64,000 nucleotides of DNA, from contig JANTQA010000026.1 in NCBI GenBank assembly GCA_027625915.1, positions 6,634,001-6,698,000 on the forward strand. Direction: 5' to 3'. The position numbers and the translations under genes are program-made. Below are positions 37,859 through 49,871 of this stretch, piece by piece. The stretch is from Anaeramoeba flamelloides (Eukaryota > Metamonada > Anaeramoebidae). Under the pieces are notes generated by a model, which was not told the DNA's origin, did no database searches, and worked only from the letters and a program-made list of their open reading frames with translations. Numbering within the stretch: the first letter of the stretch is position 1; every line of letters begins with the position of its first letter.

Positions 37859-38339
37859 CTATAGTTAAATAAAGCTTGCAAAAAAAAATTAATTTGTGTT
37901 TCATAATAAAAAGCGTGTTTTTTTTTGTTATAGAAGACCTATACATTAACCAATCATAGCAACAAGTAATAAACCCTAAGTAAATATGGTATTGGTTTCT
38001 TAAAGTTCTATTATTTACAAAAAAATTCTAAAAATTCAGGATCAAATTGTAAAATTTATCTCAAAAAATAGAGCAAATTTTTTAAAGAAAAATTTTTATC
38101 ATAAAAAAAACAAAAATTTCAAAAAAATTGAGAATATTATGGAAAATTTTCAACTATTTTAGTAATAATTTCAATTTTAATGATTATAACCAGATATTTA
38201 CTTTCAAAATTGATTTGAACTTGGGTATACTACTTGTTAGTGGATTGGATATTGACTTGGAACAAGAAGAAGAAAAAAACACGTTTTATATTTTGAAACA
38301 TGGATTATAGTCCATTTTAACGAATTATTTTGATCGTTT
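37859..38339 (+). mobile_element. Tc1/mariner-like MITE, family M2, plus orientation
   Basis: TA then CTATAGTTAAATAAAGCTTG at the left; the right end TTATTTTGATCGTT is followed by TA. The interior follows the other two copies throughout (ACATTAACCAATCA, AAGTTCTATTATT, TTGAGAATATTATGGAAAA). The ends are more worn than in the other copies. Confidence 0.8.
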
Positions 38340-40235
38340 AAATGTCCATACAATTAAAATTTTTCACAAAGGTGAAATGTACTTCCTCCCTAGAGATCTT
38401 GTAAAAACTTCTTTTTATTTTTAAAAAATACTACTCCTTTAAGCAGAAGATGAAAGATCGAAACACTTTAGCCAATCCAAAAGACTATTACTGAATTGTA
38501 TCTTGCTAATTCGTTTGGAATCTAATTGGATAAAATAAAAGAGTCAATAAGCAAAACTCTCCTTATGCGACAAATTTTGAATTTGTCATTTTTTGAAAGA
38601 AAAAAATATTGATATTGTTTTCCAAGTAGACACACGGATTTTGGAAAATCCACACCACAAACCTAAATCGAATTCTTCACGTTAGTGGATATTTGAAGAT
38701 ATTGTGACCAGAAAATTCTTCTGTCAGGCAGATGTTTAAAAGAGAAAATACAACAAAAATCTCGAAATGAAATCTCCAACTAATCTTTTAGCCTTTCCTC
38801 TGTTAATTAGTTTTGAAAACCAATCAAGTCGTATTTACAGAATAAGTTTCCAAAGAGATAGATTTGTCGTTTGTGACTCTGTTTGAATACAAATTGAAAA
38901 GGTAGTGAAAATTTTGACTCTTGATTATCCCGTTAAAAGTTTTTGAAGAATAATTTGAGTAATTCAGATAACAGGATTTCCAAAACACAGCCACAGCAAC
39001 CATAAAAAATTATTACAGTCGTTGTTTGTTCTGGCAAATAATCAACAGATCAAGATCTTATTATTCTACTTTACAAAAATTTAAAAGAAAACTTTTAATA
39101 AAAAGGAATTAATTTTACGATTTGAAATGAAAGAGAATTCATCAAATTCAAAAATTCAGTCCCTCAAAAACTTCTTGTACCTAAAAAAAAAAAAAAATTC
39201 CACTTTAATAACAATTACTATCCTATTCTTGTTAAATTTATTTTTAGAAAATATTTTTGTAACTGTTTTTTGTCTTAAAATTTTGGTCTTGAAACATTTG
39301 TTTGGTAAGTTAACAACTACACAATAAAAGATGTATGATCGTGGAAAGTTAAGAATAGGAATTTTCTTCATTTGGTAATATGAAAAAAAGTTTTTTTGTT
39401 TTTGTTAAAAAAACTATTCTCGTTCAAGAATTTAGAACAAAATAAGACTGTTTAATCCTAGTATAGGAAAAAAAAGACCTTTGCCAAAAATTTTTCACCT
39501 TATTATTAACAAATTACCAAAAGATTTTATTTTCCTTTTTTTAAAGAAAACACTTAATTGCAAATTGTCACAAAAAATATATATCTATTTTTATATTCAA
39601 CAAAACAACGAAAATTACTCTTTGTAGATCCCTCTGCCTTTTTTTTTTTTAGTTTTCGAACAATACTTTACAAGTTTGATTTCCGAACTGTTATTTTTTC
39701 AAAAAGAAAATATACACAGAAACCAATTCAAGAATCTTTTGTCTTAAAATATATTTGCTATTTGGGAAAAACTCATCATTCCTCCAAACAGATTTATCTT
39801 TTTTCAAATATTCGATTAAAAGGTTAAAAAGAACAATTCCAGTCAAGATCCCACAAATATTTATAAAGGGGATTTCCCTTGCGAATTGGGAACTTTAAAC
39901 GATCACAATAATTAATTCTTGCATTTTTCTGTTTTTTTTTTAAAGTTGAAGGAAAAATTTGATTCTTTTCTCTTCGAATTAGTAGCAATCTAGGATTTCA
40001 AAAAATCTGAAATTGGAAATATATTTTATTTTGGAACAAATAAAATTCGAAAAGTTAGTTTTAATATTGACACAAACATTTTAAACAAGAGGGTGTAACA
40101 AAAAATGCAGTTTGTCAGAGTATTTCCAAAATAATGGCAAGTAAACATTTTTTGAATAAAATAATTTGACAATTTTTCTACTTTACCTTTGTCTCTACAA
40201 AAACCACAATCCGAGAATTACAAAGACTATTTCCC

Positions 40236-40859
40236 ATGTTTCAACAAATCCCAATCTCTGGAATTCACTTACTAACGCTTGAACTTGATTCACCATCAAC
40301 AATTGAAAGGAAAAGACTCTTCAGCAAGATTCTTACAAAAAGAATCTCGCAAAAAACAGACACTTGCAAAAAATTGCAACAAGTAAAAGAACAAGAGGAG
40401 GAGCCAATCATGACGAACCACACAGGTTTCAAACAGAAAAAGAGGCAAAGCACACTCAAATGTACTTCCCAACTGGAGCTTACTTCGCCCATGAGCCACT
40501 CTGAAAACATACCAAAGTCCATCCAGAATTTAGAAAATATTAGCCAAACTAATTCGCCTGATCGCAATTATGAGACATTTTTCCCTTTACCAAAGAACAA
40601 CAACAGACTCAACCAAGCCAAGCGCCCACACAAACACTTTCACAAAAGACAAAGCAAAAGACTTGACACAATCGTTCAGAAAATTACCCAAAAGAAATTT
40701 CAAACCCCAAAAACACAGACAAAAACACTAAATTGTCTTAATGCAATCCCACTACAAATGAAACAAAGCACACCAACCCCCCCAAAAAAGAGTGTCTTCT
40801 TTTATAGATTCAAACTGGCTTGTTTAGTTGAAAAAATCAAAAACACGACAGATTACTAA
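40236..40859 (+). CDS. Orphan basic protein, 207 aa
   Basis: Intact ORF, ATG at 40,236, TAA at the end. I do not recognise it. The protein is hydrophilic and rich in Lys, Gln, Thr, Ser and Asn, without signal peptide, membrane segment or clear domain. A Glu run (QEEEP, near 55) is followed by several basic Pro/Thr patches (KKFQTPKTQTK, TPTPPKK near 188). Base composition is less AT-rich than the flanks, codon choice is varied and there is no homopolymer decay, all favouring a real gene. The two long antisense frames beneath it are Phe/Cys/Leu-rich shadows. A disordered nuclear or cytoskeletal protein is possible but not shown. Confidence 0.6.
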   Translation: MFQQIPISGIHLLTLELDSPSTIERKRLFSKILTKRISQKTDTCKKLQQVKEQEEEPIMTNHTGFKQKKRQSTLKCTSQLELTSPMSHSENIPKSIQNLENISQTNSPDRNYETFFPLPKNNNRLNQAKRPHKHFHKRQSKRLDTIVQKITQKKFQTPKTQTKTLNCLNAIPLQMKQSTPTPPKKSVFFYRFKLACLVEKIKNTTDY

Positions 40860-41936
40860 AAATCTTCCAACTTTAGTTTTGTGATTTTCTATTCGTTTTC
40901 TCATTTATTATTTTCTTTTTTGTAATATAGTAGAATAAACTTTGTATTTGTATTTGTCTTTTGAAAAAGAGATTGTGATTTTTAAATTAACTATTTTTCT
41001 TTTTTTCAAATTTCCTTTTTTTTTCAATAAAAAATTTTTCTTTTTTTTTCTTTTTTGACTTTTGGTTTTAAGAAAATTTGTTTTCAAAAGTTTTAAGGAT
41101 GGTTGTTTTCCTCAAAATAAAAACCTTTTTAAAAAAAAAAATATTTATTTGAGAAATAATCGTTATTTAACTTTTGTTTGAGTCAAATAAGAGATCTTTA
41201 AAAGGGAAACCCAAAGGAGAAATACTCTTTGGTTTTAATCTTCCAATACTGTTGAAAGTCTTCACAAAAACAATGATTTACTTTTTTGTCAATTCGGGAT
41301 ACTCATTAATTTGAGATTTGTCATCAGTGTTCTTTAAGCAGAACTGTGGGAATTGGTGTTTTTTTTTAGAATCAGTAGAAAACTTGTAAAAAGATCTTTA
41401 AAAGAAAAGTTATTTTTTAGAAAATTTGTGTTTCCACACATAAAACAATTGTTTAACATTTTAACGATTTACTTGAATTAAACTTTACTACTTTTTAAAC
41501 ACACCAAAGGCTAAACCAAGAAAAAAAAGGTTTCTAACTTTTCAGTAAAATGTGGGTGTCCTTTATAAAAAACGAAAAAACTGAAAAAGGAAGGTAAAAT
41601 AGCTTAAAAGTTTGAAAATAAAAAGTTTATGGCAAAAAAAATTGTGTTTTGTAGATTTTTTAAACAAGTTGTCTTCAAAAAGGTGAAGAAAAAGTTATTT
41701 ATTCCAAGTTCTTCTTGAGGGGTGTTTAAAAAAAAGTACACTGTGTTGGAGTAGGACAAAAAATTGTCGAAATGTAATTTTTAACTCTTGAGATCCAGAA
41801 AGGCTATTAAAATTTCAGATTTTTCAGGATTTTGAAAAACGGCAAATCAAAGTTGTTACCATTAAGGATAAAAAGTAAAACGGGGAAAAAAAGTTAAACA
41901 TAGTTTTTAATTAAAAATATTATTGAAAATGTAAAG

Positions 41937-42170
41937 TAAAGTGGTGTAAATAACCCATGTTGACAACCTTTAACCCATTACAAAAATATAACTCGTTTTT
42001 TTTTTTTTAGACTTGGGTATTGGAAGATAGGAAGACATAGATATATACATATTATTGGTTCAGATTTAAATTGACTTTAGGGGTTAGATCTTTGATTAAA
42101 TAAATTATTCTAACAAATTTTAAATGCTTTTGGTTTCAAAAAATTTTGACATAATTGATAATTTATAAGA
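41937..42170 (+). mobile_element. MITE, family M6, left part only
   Basis: It opens AGTGGTGTAAATAACCC and tracks the left half of the 42,513-42,990 element (GACAACCTTTAA, ACTCGTTTTTTTTT, GACTTGGGTATT, GGTTAGATCTTTGATTAA). The right terminus is missing. Confidence 0.6.
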
Positions 42171-42437
42171 AAAAATACAATTCTTACTGTTGTGGAAAAA
42201 AAGTGAAATAGGGAAAAAAAGGTTTAATAAAGTTTTTCATTGGGAACATTAGTAGAACCTGAAAATGAAAAGTAAAATCAATTAAAAGAAGAAACCAATT
42301 AACTCCAAATAATTATCCTTTTCATTATTTCCAATCAAACCAATAAACACAATTTAAATCTACTTTCTTATCATTTTTATTTGTGTAGTTTTGGAGATCT
42401 CAAAAATAGTCACATTTTTTCAACAAATTTTTTAATA

Positions 42438-43171
42438 CTATTCTTTTCCAATTAAAAAAATGAAATTTTTAGTTCACATCCCGAAATATTTTTCTGTTTA
42501 TAAGCTGAAGTACAGTAATGTAAATAATCCGCTCAGACAACCTTTAAACCATTACTAAAATTTAACTCGTTTTTTTTTTCAGACTTGGGTATTTGAAGAC
42601 CAGAAGGCACTTATATATTCTTGGTATAGATTCAAATTGACGTTAGAGGTTAGATCTTTGATTAATCAAAATGGCTCAATTATATTAAATGCTTTTGTTT
42701 CAAAAATTTCGTCATATTTATAAAATTTGTGAGATTCAAAAAGATTTTTTAATAAAAATTCAAAAAATGAAATTTCACTCTCATTTTTTTGTCAAAAAAT
42801 TGCATTTTAATCTTTCAATATCTTCATAATTTTTTGTTAAAATTTATTTAAAGAACCCAACTTCTTATTTATATACTGTTTTCATCCCATTGCTTTGTTT
42901 CTTTTATTTCTAAAGTCAGCCAATATTTTTTACAAGAGTTAAATTTTAGTAATGGGCAAATGTAAAAAACACGGGCTAGTTACACCACTGTAGATTACAA
43001 AATATTTTTCCATTTTTTGAGAAAGGTTATTTTTAGACATTTGACTACCCTTCCTTTTTGAACTCTATGTGGAAAATTTTACAAAACAACTTTGATTATA
43101 TCAGGAATATAAATAATCTACCTTTTGTAATTTGAAAAAAAAATTTACATTTATTAAATAGAAAATAAAAG
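42438..43171 (+). mobile_element. MITE, family M7, interrupted by M6
   Basis: TA then CTATTCTTTTCCAATTAAAA at the left, AAATAGAAAATAAAAG then TA at the right. Outer portions match the 254-bp M7 at 18,919-19,172 on both sides of the inner element. Confidence 0.7.
42513..42990 (+). mobile_element. MITE, family M6 (478 bp), nested in M7
   Basis: TA then CAGTAATGTAAATAATCC at the left; GGGCTAGTTACACCACTG then TA at the right. Subterminal ATTACTAAAATTTAACTC is inverted at the two ends. CAGT ends and the TA duplication suggest a Tc1/mariner-derived element. Confidence 0.75.
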
Positions 43172-43984
43172 TAATTGATCAATCAAAGAAAAGCACATAC
43201 CAAAAGATAATATCAAAAAAACCTTTATTGTACTAAATCATTCATTGTGTCTGTATTTATTTAATAATTCTTTTTTTTAATTGATTTTACTTTTGAATTT
43301 TCGGTAATGTTCCCAATTAAAAACCGTGTTTCACTTTTTTTCTATAACAACCAATAGTTAGATTTATGAAAACATAACCCAACCATTATTGATAAAACTC
43401 GATTTTTATCAGAATATTTTATTGAAAACTGGATAATAATTCACTTTGAAGAAGAAGGGCTGTGGCTTGGTTTTCTGTATTCATTTAAAATTAAGAATCT
43501 GGTCAAGAAAAATTTACCAATTTCCTAAAATTTTGTATATTTGATAGTTCTTCGGGATATTAAAGATAAAGGATAATATTTCCGGGTGTTTTCACACGCC
43601 TGTACCTAATAATTTCTTTGTGTTAGAAAACTCTTACTGCACACAAATGATAAATATTAAATATGCGAATATCTTATATCAGACAAACATTTCTTGAAAT
43701 TGATCAATATGTATGCTTTACACATACGTTGACTGCGAATTTTCTGGTAAATCTTTCTAAGCAGAAATAAAAATTTATGCCCCGGTATGAAAAAAAGGGG
43801 AATGATTTTTTTTTATTGGTAAAAATTGCCAAAAATGAAAGGTATGCTTTATTAATAAACGAAAATATAAACAATTGCAAATAATAAGGAGTATTAAACA
43901 CAATATCAATTTTTCGCACATTAACTTTTAGCCAGGACTTTTTCTTTGATTGATCGAGTATTAAAAATTTGACCAACAATTGTT

Positions 43985-44190
43985 ATAGCAAGTAACACCC
44001 TTGTAGCACAAAATTTAAACAAAAATTTAGGTATATAAATCACAAATTAACACATATTTTTTGGATTTTTTTTTATACATATTAATTTACTAGAATTTGG
44101 ATTTTGTGCCTTAATCCGAGATTCATATTGTGCCTTAAATTCCGTTCAGAGTTTTTGCCTTAAAAGTGTAACTAATTATATAGCAATAAC
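43985..44190. mobile_element. MITE, family M5, diverged copy
   Basis: Left AGTAACACCCTTGTAGCACA and right TTTTTGCCTTAAAAGTGTAACT are imperfect inverted repeats matching the 47,059-47,253 termini. The GTGCCTTAA motif recurs internally. Confidence 0.5.
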
Positions 44191-45111
44191 CAATTTTCTC
44201 ATTTTTTTGCCAATTTTAAACTTTCAAAACTTTATTTAAATTTAGGAAATTAACAAATTCCAGATAGTTTTTTCACATTACAAACATCTACAATAAATGC
44301 CCAAATAAACCCCATTTCAGAATAATTGGCACATTAAAAACCAAATTCTGAAAATAAATATTTTATATATATTTCATTTATCTATTATATTAAAGCAATT
44401 GCCATTTTAATATAAGTCAAATTTTAAAATTAGGGTTAAACTTTATTATTATTATTATTTTCTTTTTTCCTTTGTCTTTTAAAAAATATATTAATTATAT
44501 TGTATTTTAATTTATTAATCTATGTTGGTTATTATCACCACATACTATTATCTTATACATTATTATTCAAAAAAAAAAAAAAAAAAAACATTCACAATTT
44601 TTTTTATGAAAAATCTACCCCTATTTTTATAATTTAGTTTACAGTTCTATGGACTAGAAATATTCATTTTTCGTCTAAAAAGAAAATAAAAAAATCAAAT
44701 AAAAACAAAAAAAAAATAATTGGGTTTTTATTATGAAATTTAGTTTAGAAAAAATAATAACTAATAATCACTGAATAATCAAATGAATGATAAAAAAAGA
44801 ATACCACACTTAAAGAAAACAAGATTACCCATTTCGTTTGTTTTTAGAATATGAATAATTCTTCAAAAAAAATATTTTTCTATTTTTTTTTCAAAATAGT
44901 ACCCACAATTGAGTAATTTTTGTCAATAGTAAATCCGAGTTTGTTTTTATTTACAGAAAGTAAATATCACCCATCTTAGAGAAAATACCCCTTGGATTTT
45001 GTATATTTATCGATTCAATTGATAATATATATATTCCGACCAACTTTTAAGAAACAAATGTTTAAGGAAATTTGAGATACCAGTTGAATCCCAAATCAAG
45101 ACCCTTTTTTA

Positions 45112-45230
45112 AAAAAAATTTCCATCTTTTACTTTACTAGAATTTAAATTTTTTATCTTTATTCGAGATATTTCTTGAGTCTTAACATTCGTTGAAAGTT
45201 TATGTCTTAAAAGTGGAACAGAATATATTA
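45112..45230. mobile_element. MITE, family M5, fragment
   Basis: CTAGAATTTAAATTTTTTATC... through CGTTGAAAGTTTATGTCTTA and AAAAGTGGAAC follows the right half of M5. No left terminus is visible. Confidence 0.4.
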
Positions 45231-46111
45231 AATGTCGAATTACCATTTTTTGATTCTTTTCAACATTAAAAAAACAAAAAAAAGGACTTATTAAAACTAA
45301 AATAATAAAAATAATATCAAAGATTCTTCCCATAATTATTTTTTAAGAAAATTGAAAGATAAGTTTATTAACAGAATCAAAAAAACATATAAAAATGTTG
45401 ATAAAACACCCTTCAACAATTTCTGAAGGATTTAATATTTTTTATTACTACATGTTCATTGATATTTACAACCAAAAAAACACAAACAGGAAAAAAATAA
45501 TCATAATATTCAAAATACAAATATATTAAAATATCAACCATTTTCCTTTCTTTCTTTTTTTTTTACACATCTTATGTCTACTTTTGTTTAAGGTACATTT
45601 TTTAAACATCAAATAATATAAAAAAAACACTCAACCAATTTTGATAAAAAAAATTTATCTTTTTCTTAATAAACTCCATTTGTAAAAAAAAAAAAATTGA
45701 AATATAATTGAAATTTTATTTTCCATTTATTAATTGTAAATTTAAAACTTCCAAAAAAAATTGTTTTTTATTCAATTACCTTTCAATCAAATTTTTAAAC
45801 TGTTCTTTCATAAGAATTCTTAATTAAGAAAGTTTTCATTAACCAAATAATTTTATAAAGCCTTTATTCACAATTAAACCAACCAAAAACTTTAATCAAC
45901 ACCCCCTTTTTTTTTTTTTTTTTTAAAAATATAAAAAATAGCGAGGAAGCAAAAAATTTGAAGACTTTTATTTATATTTATATGTATTACAAAATCTTCT
46001 TTCTTTAATGTAGCCTAATTTGCGACTTTTCAAAAAGATATTGAAAAATTAAGAGATTTTATAGAGTCTGCAAGTTCTATTTTTATATTTTCAAGCAAAT
46101 TGTTATAAATA

Positions 46112-46290
46112 GTTCCACTTTTAAGGCACAAACTTTCAACGAAATTAAAGGCACAATAAAAGCCCAAATTCAGATTCTTTGAAAATAATTTACCTTTAAA
46201 GAAAAATCAAAATTTTGTTCTAATTTGTGATTTTTTGTACCTTAAATGTCTTTTAAAGTTTGTGCCTTAAATTTGATTCCAATTAATCTC
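46112..46290. mobile_element. MITE, family M5, diverged copy
   Basis: It opens GTTCCACTTTTAAGGCACAA and continues ACTTTCAACGAAATTAAAGG, identical to the intact M5 at 47,059. The right end, GTTTGTGCCTTAAATTTGAT, is worn. Confidence 0.6.
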
Positions 46291-46462
46291 AAACAACCGC
46301 CATTAATCCCACTTTAATGATAAATTGCCGTACCCTGGCCAGTCTTCCTTATATATCTAAGATTTAAATTATATAAAATTATATAGTCTCACAAATATCC
46401 ACAATTTTACGTTTGAAATAAAAGGTTGAATGAATAATAATACCAAGAAAAAGAAATATCAG

Positions 46463-46857
46463 AGTATTAGAAAAAATATTTGGTATATATATAACCACTG
46501 GAAGGATTTTTATTGTTAATATTATGAAAATCATTTTGTAATTTCTTAGATCTAAAAATCAAACCCTTTTTTTAAGAAACCACTTTTAAAATTATAACTC
46601 ATCCACTTGTCAGTATGATGATTAATTAAATTACACCTGTTCATAAAACTATTCAATCAAATAAATGAGTATTCTATATACACGTAACTTTAATGAACTT
46701 ACGACAGGTTAATTATCGAGTTCATAAACCATTTTATTATTTCTCAAAAGGATTTGATTTTAGAAAAAAGAAATTATTCAACAATTTTAGTAAATTTCAC
46801 ATTTAAAAATTTTGTTTCCAGGGATTATTTTCATTTCAGGTATTTTTTTCAATACTT
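46463..46857 (-). mobile_element. Foldback element, family M4, copy without M3
   Basis: Ends AGTATTAGAAAAAATATTTG and TTTTTTTCAATACT are inverted. The interior is the reverse complement of the 10.4-11.06 kb copy (AAATGAGTATTCT, AATTATAACTCATCCACTT). The 166-bp M3 element found in that copy is absent here. Confidence 0.7.
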
Positions 46858-47058
46858 AAATTTTGAAAATTATTGAAATAAACTGATCAACTAAATAATT
46901 TCAAAATTATTATTGATAAATTAAATATCAACATCTTTTAATGACTAAACTAAACCCCTTTTACGTTCTTATATATCACCACCAGTATTTGAAAAAAATG
47001 TTACTGTCTTTTCAATTACCAAAAATAAAAAAAAATATTTTAAAAATTATTTTAATTA

Positions 47059-47253
47059 CAGTCAGTTTCACTTTTAAGGTACAAACTTTCAACGAAATTA
47101 AAGGCACAAAAAAATCTCGAATTAAAGCACAACTTTTTTGGAATTTTTTTTACAAATTATTTTCCTAGAATTTGAATTTTGTACTTTAATTTGAAATTTT
47201 TATTGTGCCTTAATTTTGGTTGATGATTTGTGACTTTAAAGTGAAACTGACTG
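47059..47253. mobile_element. MITE, family M5 (195 bp), intact
   Basis: TA then CAGTCAGTTTCACTTTTAAG at the left; CTTTAAAGTGAAACTGACTG then TA at the right. The inverted repeats extend about 50 bp on each side (including GGCACAA/TTGTGCC), leaving a short centre. No ORF of its own. Confidence 0.85.
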
Positions 47254-48599
47254 TAGAAGTTATATTATAACTATTTTTTTGTTAAAAAAAAAACCATCCC
47301 TCATACTAAGGTTTGGAATCAATAAGTTGGAAAAATGGGTTAATAAGAGACCCTCCTCGATTTTTCTGGGAACTGTTGGATAATGAACCGATTTTGTTAA
47401 AATTTTATATTTGATTCCATGTATCCCAAATATTAGTTGAATTATAAGAATAAAAATGCCTGATCTATCTGTTCTTCAGAATATTAACTAAAAATGGGTT
47501 TTATTATAAAAATAACACCATTTACCAATCTTAAAAAAAATCCAATTATTTTTACTTTTATTTTTAATGATCTGAAATAATTCTTTTTTTATATATAAAA
47601 TTAATTTTATCAAAGTCCAAACGATTTTGAGTCTTTTATTAAACTTAATTCCGATTTTATATTTATTTCACAAATTATAAACTTTTTATAAAATCCTACA
47701 GTCATTTTTGATAATTAAAAAAATCCCAAACAAACTAAATTTTCAAACGAAGACAACCCAAAGAAACCCCAAAACTCATAATCAACGACAACTGTAACAA
47801 AACACCTCTTTAAAATATTGGTTTAGTTTTGGAATATTTCAAAGATGAGAGGAATTAATACAGAATGAAGAAATACTCAAAATAGAAAATGAGAGAAAAA
47901 TTTAAAAAACATTTAAAAAAAGTCACTAATTTAATGATCTAACTTATTAAAGACAAGAAACTCACCAAAACATTCATTTCTGAATAAAAATTACAAATAA
48001 TTTCCAAACAGAGGATAATTGAATTGAAAGTTTTAATCGAGGTAACTTCATTTATTTTTTTTTTTTTTTTAACTCTCTCTTACAAAAAGTTATTTCACGC
48101 GATCAAATTTTAACGTGCAAAGTAAGTTTTCCAATTAAAAAAAAGAAATTATTAAAATATGAAAAAGCAATCAAACTAAAGAGAAACAAAGACTCAATAA
48201 TTTACTTGTTTCACCACTCACCAAATAGATTCAAAAGAAAAAACAATTATGTTCTTTTTGCGAATTAAAAAAAAAAGAAATTTCAAATAAACTTCTTTGT
48301 TCATTAAAAATTTATCTTACAACACTTTTCTTTCCTGACCTATTGAACATTGGCTTTCAAAAAAAATAAAAAAAAAAAAAAAACAATTTATACAACACCA
48401 ATAACAACCCACTAAAAACATAATTACCATTTTGAACCTAACCATTCGTAAATGGAAATTAACACACTATCAAAATTAATAATTATTTCCTTTCCTGAGT
48501 AATAAGGAAGCACAAGTTCTCTTGCATACATTACCATTAATAAAATTCTTTCCTATCTAAAATCTTGGAAATTTTTTTCTTTATTTTCTCTTTTTCATC

Positions 48600-48710
48600 C
48601 CTCGATAACTAAATCAACAAAAAACAAACAAAAAAAACAAACAAAAAAAACAAACAAAAAAAAAAAAAAAAAAAAAAAAAAAACAAAAAAAAAAAACAAA
48701 AAAAAAATGA
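48600..48710 (+). promoter_or_regulatory. A-rich leader tract upstream of the BTB gene
   Basis: Over 100 bases almost purely A with regularly spaced C (AACAAACAAAAAAAA units and a run of about 27 A). It lies just 5' of a short uORF and the BTB start codon. Probably 5' UTR or core promoter; function not shown. Confidence 0.45.
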
Positions 48711-48754
48711 CAAATAACGATCTGTTCATGATCTGCACAAAGAAAAGAACTTAA
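48707..48754 (+). CDS. 15-codon uORF overlapping the BTB start
   Basis: ATG at 48,707 encodes MTNNDLFMICTKKRT and terminates with TAA whose last A is the A of the main ATG (TAATG). Such overlap permits termination-reinitiation in some eukaryotic mRNAs. Whether the transcript includes this ATG is unknown. Confidence 0.35.
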   Translation: MTNNDLFMICTKKRT

Positions 48755-49835
48755 TGTTCGAATATACAAACATTAAAGACGATCTCTCTGCACTTATTAA
48801 TGACAAAGCAACTTGCGATCTAATTTTCTATGTTGGTGAAGAAAAAAAAAAAGTTTATGGGCACAAATTGCTATTTTCGCTACAAAACAATTCGTGGTAC
48901 GAACAGATCTATTTAACCGATCACAAAAATAGTCCACAACAAAAACTCATTAAACACCTCCCAAATATTAAACCAGAACTGTTTCAAAATGTGGTTGAGT
49001 TTTGTTATACCAAGGAAACAAAATTAGAATTAGTCACGGTTTGGGAATTAATTTTATTTTCGATGAAGGAAAATTTTCAGAATTTATCAAATTATTGTTG
49101 TTTGTTTTTACTCAATAACTTGGATCAAACAGATCCCTTTCAAATCTTACAAAATACAATTGACGATAACGAATACTTGGAATACCTGTTTGTTACCAAA
49201 TTACAAAGAGGTGTTCTGCACTATATTGCCAAGAACTGTTCAAAATATTTCAAAAAAAAAAACTATTTTTTAAATTTATCAATCCCGACAATTAAATTGA
49301 TTTTAATGAACCAAAAATTATCTATTAAAGAAAACTTATTATTAGAACACGTCCTAGAAAAATATCACCACCATAGTGGCGATGTTCAAATCCAAATTTT
49401 CAAAAAGAATGAATTATTCCCTTTTATTTATCCTCATTTAATTTCGGAACATTCACTTCAAAAATTATCAACAGAGTTTAAAAAAAAATATGAAGGGCAG
49501 TCAAATTTTTGGGATCCCTTTGATAATTATCTGAAAGTTCATAAAAATTTTTGTAAGCATTATCCAAAATCAAAAAATAAGAATTATTCAAGATCTCAAT
49601 TTTTTAAAAAGTTTCCAAATTTCGCACAAATTTCAAATACCAACCTCAAGATTATAAACAAAAAACAGAATTTGATCAACCAGAATACCAATTCCAATAT
49701 AGATAATTTGAATAATAAAGATAATGAATCAGATTATTTTGATTCTAATAGTGATAATGATCTTTCAGGGAAAAGTAAAGAGAAAAAGAATCACAATAAA
49801 AAAAAGAAAAAGAAAAAGAAAAAGAAAAAAAAAGC

Positions 49836-49871
<36 letters not shown>

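Larger units (their letters stand above)
35451..40235. other. Gene-free region, 4.8 kb
   Basis: Between the SMC1 start (-) and the 207-aa ORF (+). It contains two inverted copies of family M2 (35,812-36,290 and 37,859-38,339) about 1.6 kb apart. From 38.4 to 40.2 kb the base composition is less extreme, but every frame is broken. I find no tRNA or rRNA. Confidence 0.55.
42270..43330 (+). repeat. Dispersed repeat R4, copy split by M7 carrying M6
   Basis: 42,270-42,437 and 43,172-43,330 correspond to the left and right parts of the uninterrupted R4 copy at 16,920-17,280. The break falls at TTTTTCAACAAATTTTT / ATTGATCAATC, where an M7 element with TA ends is inserted. Confidence 0.65.
40860..48753. 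other. Gene-free, repeat-dense region, 7.9 kb
   Basis: No supported coding region. Contents in order: a truncated M6 (41,937-42,170), a split R4 copy with nested M7 and M6 (42,270-43,330), several M5 elements (43,985-47,253), the M4 copy lacking the inner element (46,463-46,857), and an A-rich leader (48,600-48,710) next to the BTB gene. The 74-91-codon frames here are low complexity or overlap repeats. Confidence 0.6.
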
